Position numbers and translations under genes: made by a program
Assembly (NCBI GenBank): GCA_963921825.1
Contig: OY997596.1
Coordinates: forward strand, 10,359,001 to 10,423,000
Length of the DNA stretch: 64,000 bases
Direction of reading: 5' to 3'
Origin: Erodium maritimum
Taxonomy: Eukaryota > Streptophyta > Magnoliopsida > Geraniales > Geraniaceae
Notes under the pieces: generated by a model
Database searches by the model: none
Told to the model about the DNA's origin: nothing
What the model saw: the letters and a program-made list of their open reading frames with translations, nothing else
Shown: piece by piece, positions 57,958 through 64,000 of the stretch
Layout of the letters: each line of letters opens with the position of its first letter
Numbering within the stretch: position 1 is the stretch's first letter

Positions 57958-58345
57958 TCACCACATCACTTATCATCGTCGTCGTCATCACGTCGTCGTC
58001 ATCATCAGCATCATCATCACCTTCACCATCATCACCATCACCACCATCACTATCACTTCCATCACCATCGCCATCACCATCGCCATCACCATCACCATCA
58101 CCACCACCACTACCATCACACTACCATCACCATCACCATCATCGTCACCATCACCATCAACGTCATCATCATCGTCGTCATTATCGTCTTCATCATCGTC
58201 GTCATTATCGTCTTCATCATCGTCGTCATCGTTGCCTCATCGGTGACGTCATCATCATCATCATCATCATCATCACCATCACCACCATCACCACCACCAC
58301 CCCCATCACCACCACCACTACCACCACCATTACAATCACTATCAC
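57958..58345 (+). repeat. Compound (CAT/CAC/CGT)n microsatellite field
   Basis: Nearly 390 bp of ATC/ACC/GTC trinucleotides in changing mixtures (for example CATCACCATCGCCATCACC and GTCGTCATTATCGTCTTC, the latter in three ~30-bp copies at about 58175-58230). ORFs across it are homopolymeric Ser/Pro or His/Val readings and are not genes. Confidence 0.8.
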
Positions 58346-59230
58346 GGCTTCATCAATCAAACTTTGAACCTTTTCAGATAGATTGGTGATGCTATCTTCG
58401 ATTGAACGTTCCAGCATTTGCTCAAACTTTCGCTGGTTGACAAAAAAATGCCTTTCTTTCATCATAATTGCTCGCTATTGAATTAAAAAAAAGATGGAGA
58501 CTACAAGATTTTAAGGAAAGGAGAATAGAGAATATAAGGTGGGAGTTTTGTGTTGATGAACATCTCAACATATACAAATTTTGGGTTATATTAGTAATTA
58601 ATTTTGGTTTTTCCAAAGATAATTTATAAATAAACAAGAGTCAACTATTGGTCAAGCCAATATGACTGTTGGCGTCGGCTGAATCATGCGGCGGTAACCC
58701 TACCGTCGCTGGCAAAACGTCTCTCACTTCAACCACCGTTTCAACCTCTTCAACGTCGAATTCGCCGGTGTTTTTTATCCACCAACGCATTTCAGCCTCG
58801 TTTTCATCATCAAGTCCGAATGCTCTTATATTATTTTGTACACAAACTTAGACTATTGCTGATCATGTGACTAGAATAAAAATGATATTTCCGGTTAATT
58901 AACTTGTTGCTAATATCTCAGGCAAAATGAACTTATCAAACAATAAAAAATGGAAAAAAATCATGGGTTGTAGTAAAAAAACAGTGAACCAAAAGATTTA
59001 AAAAAAATTGATTATTGTGCATGAAAATATATGTTCATTACTTCAAAACAATTTATGAAAAGTTTGGTAAGAAATCTTACCTCTCCTCTCAAAGAATATG
59101 AACCCCCACTCACCAAAATTATTCGCTAAACCCGGACATAACCTCGTCAGGTACATGATCTCACATTTTTAGAACAAAATGTATTCTCAATTTTTGACAA
59201 TTCTATATTTATATTACCATTCTAATTTGT
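58346..59230. other. Spacer; no gene recognised
   Basis: It contains a minus-strand reading of about 40 codons with coiled-coil flavour (58346-58465) that runs into the microsatellite, and a Ser/Thr-rich 60-codon + ORF (58669-58851). Neither has a known domain. At 59152-59175 a further partial copy of the GA3ox promoter word (ATGATCTCACATTTTTAGAAC) occurs. Confidence 0.4.
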
Positions 59231-59279
59231 AAGTGCATGATCTCACATTTTTCTGAACCACAAACCAATCTGCTCTCTC

Positions 59280-59287
59280 TATATATA
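59280..59287 (+). promoter_or_regulatory. TATA box of the GA3ox gene
   Basis: TATATAAT, in a CTCTCTCTATATATAATACCC context, lies 46 bp before the ATG at 59333. With initiation about 30 bp downstream the leader would be only about 15-25 nt. Conservation of exactly this block in the upstream decayed copies supports its importance. Confidence 0.65.
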
Positions 59288-59332
59288 ATACCCTCAACAC
59301 ACCATCAATCATCACAAACATTTTATCTAACC

Positions 59333-61160
59333 ATGACGGCAACTACCCTCAAACTCCTCGACCTCAACTCCATCCAAAAGCTACCGGATTCTCACGTCTG
59401 GAAACCCATCGGCGGCGACGATTCTGATGCCGGGGAGGCCTTGCTCTCGCCGGAGTCCTTGCCGCCGGTGATTGACTTGAGTGACCCGAATGCCATGGAG
59501 CTCATAGGCGAGGCATGCAAGACGTGGGGTGTGTTCCAAATCACCAACCATGGAGTTCCGGCTAAGCTTGTTGACGACATGGAGAGAGCAACCAAGAGCC
59601 TATTTGCTCTGCCGCTGGAGCAGAAGCTCAAAGCGGCTCGAGCTCCGGGCGCGTTCCCCGGCTACGGCCAGACTATTTACTCTCATCTCTTCCCCGATCA
59701 GCAGATGTGGTTCGAGGGCTTCAACATTTTTGGATCGCCTCTCGAGCATGCTCAAAAACTTTGGCCTCGCGATTACAACAAATTTGGGTACTACTCCCTT
59801 ATCTTAAAAAAATTAGTCGCTAACAAAACAAGTTAGTCACATGTCAGCTACATATCTTTATAAATTAGTCATAAATCATTTGTATGTCTATTAATTTGAT
59901 TTCAAATTATTTATACACGGTATGAACTGAAAAGTTTTGAAAATTTTATCAAATACATAACCAAAAAGATTAAACAATTTAAGATAGACGAATATTCGTG
60001 ATTAATATTTAAAGTTACGATTTCTATATAAAGAAAAATATTAACGTTTTCTATAGTTTCGTCTACATACTTCTATCAGGAAAATTTAACAGCAACACTT
60101 AAAATGACTATTTTACCCTTATGGGTTTGAATTGAACTTTTATCATTTTATTATTATTTTTCTTAATTCTGATTTATTTATTTTATTTTATTAATTTGTT
60201 TATCCTTTTATAATTAAATAAGGGTAAATTTGTAATTTTAAAGGGTCAAATGAATGATTGGGTTGAAGAAGAATAAAATGGTCCTTTCAATTTAGCCTTA
60301 ATTGGCACATGTGTTATAAGCATAGCAGAAACGAAATATTCCGTTAGTTTTTCAGACAGAAGTCTGTGGACAAAATTATAATGTAGACACACAGTGTGAA
60401 CAAAACCTTGTACATCAATTTATTCGTGGACGAAACTTTAAGATATTTTTAAACAATTAACCCAAAATATTATATCTCTACTCTGACATTAATCAGAGTA
60501 AAGATGTATTATTCACTGGTATCTGTTCTTCAGTTCTTACATGTTTATTTATATTGGTGTAATAGTGACGTGGTTGAAAAGTATCAAGAAGGGATGGTAA
60601 CTGTGAGAGATAGGCTGATGGGCTTGATGCTGGGCTCATTGGGAATAAATAAAGACGATCTGGGTTGGGCCACTCCTAAAATGGAACCGACTCAAACGAA
60701 TCCTCGCATGGGCTTACAATTGAATTACTATCCTTCTTGTCCGGAACCCGAAAAGGCCATGGGACTCATGCCTCATACCGATTCCGTTATTTTCGCTATC
60801 CTACACCAGAACCAGGTCAGTGGTTTACAGATCCGACCCGAAAATGGCGGGTGGATCACCATTCCTCCCGTCCCGAACGCATTCATAATCAACGTGGGTG
60901 ATACCCTTCATGTTTTATCCAACGGGTTGTATCCGAGTGTGCTTCACCGGGTCAAGGTTAATCGGAGTAAGAACCGGGTCTCAATAGTGTATTTTTACGG
61001 GGCTCCAAGTGATGTGGACATCTCACCCCATCCGAAACTGGTGGATCAGACCCGCCCGGCTCTGTACCGAGCTATTAACTGGAAGGAGTATCGTGTTACC
61101 AAGGGGAAGCTTTTTAACAAGGCACTCGCTGCTCTTCGAGTGGACTACAAGGTAGAATAG
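59333..61160 (+). CDS. GA3OX: Gibberellin 3-beta-dioxygenase (GA3ox), two exons
   Basis: The enzyme is a soluble Fe(II)/2-oxoglutarate dioxygenase that makes bioactive GA1/GA4 from GA20/GA9. Exon 1 is 59333-59787 and exon 2 is 60566-61160. Donor TTTGG|GTACTA and acceptor GTAATAG|TGACG restore the frame (K-F-G-D-V-V), for 349 residues, the usual length. Visible: LPDSHVWKP near the N-terminus, a DIOX_N domain (PPVIDLSDP, CKTWGVFQITNHGVP), QMWFEGFNIFGSPL, then the catalytic domain with the HTD iron motif (~60774), the distal His in SVLHR (~60940) and R-x-S for 2-oxoglutarate in NRVS (~60976). The ending (DISPHPKLV, WKEYRVTKG.LFNKAL) is characteristic of GA3ox rather than GA20ox or GA2ox. The single intron is at the usual GA3ox position as I recall it. 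All catalytic residues are intact. Decayed promoter copies upstream suggest past tandem duplication. Confidence 0.92.
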
Positions 61161-61772
61161 AATGTGGTAGTGAATGCTAAATAAACGAGGTGTTTTATGT
61201 TTAATTGAGATATTCCTCTGTAATGCAATAATAGGATGAATAAGAACTATAATGTATTGTACGCCATGTTTCTTTTGTGGTTTATCTAAAGTGCGGTAGT
61301 ACTACGTTCAAAGAGCATACGTTGGTTTGGTATCATTCATAGATCACAGATATGGAACGGTTTTGGGATTTTTTTAGCAGCGGATCTTTATAAAACTTGT
61401 CCTTTTCAGGGAGAAAAATATAAACAATGGTACACTAAAAATACAATAAAATCATTAAGCTCTTAGAAAGATATCTTTAAAAGGCAAAAAGCCAAATAGG
61501 GAGTACTCCTAAGAATTTAATACAAGTAAATGTTTCGGTTGTAATTACAAAATTTTGGTGTTACTGTTGGACAAAAGTGAGAACGGTCTATTTGACGTTC
61601 AATTCTCTATCAAATCGGCACATCCTAGATTTATGGGAATATAAGTTTCGTGTTCTAGGAAGTGAGACTTTTCCAACGATATATCATGAGTTATAAACGG
61701 ACAAGAGGCGAATGAGAAATTAAAGCTTAAAAATCACTCATTAAACTTGTGGAAAATATATTATTATTATTA

Positions 61773-62795
61773 GGGTAAACTTCACCTCACTACCCTAAAA
61801 ATACTTGTGTTTCGTCTCACTACCCTAACCAAACTTTGTTGCACCTCACTACCCTAACGAAATTTTTAGTTACCCGCCGTCAACTTGACATCCATTTTTG
61901 GATGGGAAATGGTAAAAAGTCCAAAATACCCCTCACTAACAATCAAATTTTCAAAAACATGCCATTGGTTTTCAAAAATCCTTTTTATTTATTTTATATA
62001 AATCCGTTTTTTATTTTTAAAAAATCAGTTTATTTTAAAAAAAATCAGATTTTATTTTTAAAAATTATTTTTTATTTAAAAATTAATATTTTATTTTAAA
62101 AAATCAGGTTTTATTTTTAAAAATCAGGTTTTATTTTTAAAAATCATTTTTTTTCAAAATATATTAGATTTTATTTTAAAAAATCAATTTTTTTAAAAAA
62201 ATAGCTTTTTATTTTTAAAAAAACAAGATTTATTTTTTAAATCAATTTTTATTTTAAAAATCAGTTTATTTTAAAACAGTTTTTTTTCTAAAGAAGGGAC
62301 GTATTTGAAAACTATTTTTTATTAAAAATGATTTTTTAAAATAAAAATTGATTTTTTAAAATAAAAATTGATTTAAAAAATCTGATTTTTAAAAATAAAA
62401 ACTAACTTTTAAAAATAAAATCTATTTTTTAAAAAAAATTGATTTTTATAAATAAAAGCTAAAATTTGAAAAATAAAATCTGATTTTTTAAATAAAATAT
62501 TAATTTAAAAAATTAAAAATAAAATATGATTTTTTTAAGAATAAACGGATTTATATAAAATAAATAGATAAAAAGAATTTTTGAAAACCAATGGCATTCT
62601 TTTGAAAATTTGAGTCTTAGTGAGGGGTATTTTGGATTTTTTTTACCATTTTCCATCCAAAAATGGATGTCAAGTGGACGGTGGGTATGGAAGTGCAACT
62701 AAAAGTTTGGTTAGAGTAGTGAGGTGTAACAAAGTTTGGTTAGGGTAGTGAGACGAAACGCATGTATTTTTAGGGTAGTGAGGTGAAGTTTACCC
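61773..62795. mobile_element. Large foldback MITE (MULE-like), 1023 bp, 9-bp TSD
   Basis: The ends are inverted copies: GGGTAAACTTCACCTCACTACC at left, GGTAGTGAGGTGAAGTTTACCC reversed at right. Complementarity runs inward through TTTCGTCTCACTACCC, CCATTTTTGGATGG and ATACCCCTCACTA. Both sides carry TTATTATTA (61764-61772 and 62796-62804), a perfect 9-bp TSD. The core (61970-62580) consists of A/T-rich AAAAATCAG.TTTTTATTTTT repeats that are themselves inverted. No coding capacity. The flank is TTA-rich, so part of the TSD match could be background. Confidence 0.82.
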
Positions 62796-62804
62796 TTATT
62801 ATTA

Positions 62805-63305
62805 TAAAGTCTCACATAAAAAGCTTTCCTTGAGTATATATAGAGAAGTATTCCTAGTATATTTGAATTGTTTGGATATAAGACTCTCTTTGACGCGTAG
62901 ACACAAGGGAGGGGTTGTAAATTCAGGGTCCGTTCAGCCTGAACAGGCTTGAACTCGTGTGCGCGCGACGTGCAGGTTATGAATGCTACTCTAAAATTAT
63001 ATTATTTTCAAACTCTCAACTCTTTTCCTTCTAATCCATGCTCTAAACATAAAAAAATCATCTTCCTTTCCAGATTAGAGCTCTTGTTTTCTTCTTACTC
63101 AGCAACACTTCTAGTACATGGTTCGAGTTCGGTAGACGTTGTCGTTGTATCGTGGGAGGCTTGCCTAGACGGGGCAATAAAAAGTTTTAAGGAAACCGAT
63201 TCGTGAACCTCAACAAATCAGTTCCTTCTCCGATCATCGTGTGAGGTTACTGTTAATAATAATTACTTTATTTTTATTTAATTCTCTATTGTTTATCGAC
63301 TAACC
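62805..63305. other. Intergenic; no gene recognised
   Basis: There is one 85-codon + ORF (62949-63206) without a recognisable domain, and a GTGTGCGCGCGACGTGCAGG patch near 62957. No supporting signals. Confidence 0.4.
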
Positions 63306-63309
63306 CGTC

Positions 63310-63573
63310 TAACAGTTCCATCAAATACACTATCAACAAATTCTATTAAAACAAGCTACCACCAAATGAAAGGACATAAGATATAGTAATCTAAGAGAAC
63401 AAAAGCAAGTTGATGTGTAAATTCCAACAAAAGTGTCAGATAATGTGTAATCCCGTGTCATATAATGACACAAAGAATGTATATTTATATATATATGTGA
63501 ATAGGTACAATGCTTCAACATAATTACATCATAACTACAATTCTAACTTACAATAACTATAATATAACTGTTA
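63310..63573 (-). repeat. Candidate short copia-type LTR with TA...TA ends
   Basis: On the minus strand TAACAGTT (63573) opens and AACTGTTA (63310) closes a 264-bp segment. It is immediately preceded by CTGAGGGGGAGTAT, which resembles the copia polypurine tract (GAGGGGGAGT then LTR). The ends are TA/TA instead of TG/CA. The partner LTR would lie beyond the window, so this rests on the PPT and the inverted ends only. Confidence 0.4.
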
Positions 63574-64000
63574 ATACTCCCCCTCAGTCGGAGCGGGAGA
63601 AAGGCGGATGCTCTGACTGGATCGAAAGTGGCATAGTTATTATGGTATGAAATGTCCACCGATGTAGTCGGTGCTTGTGGAGCGGAACGATGTAGTGGCG
63701 GAAGTCCTTCGCCAAGTCCATGCCTCGTAGGCAAGGAATGCAAATGTCGGTATCGAACTCGGCGTCTCTCATATTTGGAGAAATTAAACGAACATAAAAT
63801 TCTTGAATTTTTTTTTTGCGAAACAAAGAGCACATTGGAGGAGATTATTGATGCAATCCTATTGCTTGTCGCAGCTAAGTAATGATCAGTTGATTCTATG
63901 AGATGGGAGGGAGGAGATGCGTACATTGCTCCTCTTACTGGTGGAAGAATGTTGATTTGGGGTGACATGTGGTGGCACATCCATCATCTTGTCGTAACAA
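63574..64000 (-). other. Probable 3' internal region of a copia-like element, cut by window end
   Basis: The PPT-like motif at 63574-63587 is followed (going right, upstream on the minus strand) by GC-richer DNA with a 145-codon minus ORF (63543-63980). No RNase H or integrase motif was found in the remaining ~400 bp, so this could be untranslated spacer. Confidence 0.35.

Noticed and set aside
57888-58367. 159-codon Ser/Pro/His-rich ORF
   Set aside because: It is a direct reading of the trinucleotide microsatellite. All frames and both strands are open, with no non-repeat conserved segment.

Overview
The window is nuclear DNA of a flowering plant, most likely a eudicot. Genes have plant-type GT/AG introns (β'-COP has about 24 exons), there is an RPS5-type CC-NBS-LRR gene and a gibberellin 3-oxidase, and well over half of the bases are transposable-element (TE) sequence. 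The species cannot be named from sequence alone. No new molecular system was found. What stands out is gene/TE architecture and one predicted alternative-splicing switch.

Only four loci look like intact host genes. (1) A CC-NBS-LRR immune receptor on +, CDS 17066-19720 in one exon. (2) A NUP50-type nucleoporin with a Ran-binding domain on -, CDS 22711-23973, with one long 5'UTR intron and a G-box upstream. (3) Coatomer subunit β' (COPB2) on -, 24 coding exons from 43638 to 34291, hand-assembled to a 915-residue frame; downstream exons offer two other in-frame C-termini. (4) A GA 3-oxidase on +, two exons, 59333-59787 and 60566-61160, 349 residues. They share no pathway; they are ordinary genes separated by TE-rich DNA.

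Layout: 1-7700 is repeat debris (end of a Ty3 LTR, MITE fragments, a foldback element with an internal minisatellite, a GC-rich retroposon-like block). 7705-15104 is a Ty3/gypsy element with 2.7-kb LTRs that has lost part of its 5' LTR, its primer-binding site and its integrase. 15105-20000 is the resistance gene and leader. 21574-22339 is a retroposon with a perfect 10-bp target-site duplication (TSD). 22700-26100 is NUP50. 26119-31800 is a decayed PIF/Harbinger ORF1-like locus split by a 3.35-kb solo LTR full of minisatellites. 33300-43740 is COPB2. 43948-50464 is a young, complete Ty1/copia element with a perfect 5-bp TSD only about 200 bp upstream of COPB2. 51597-53450 is a PIF/Harbinger element with clear TIRs, TAA TSD and a broken transposase. 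53822-57229 is a nest of inverted-repeat elements. 57240-61200 is the GA3ox gene behind two or three decayed copies of its own promoter. 61773-62795 is a 1-kb foldback MITE with a 9-bp TSD. From 63310 to the end lies the edge of another copia-like element.

All structures were read by eye. Intron positions come from splice signals plus frame continuity and knowledge of the families; no alignment or transcript data were available.
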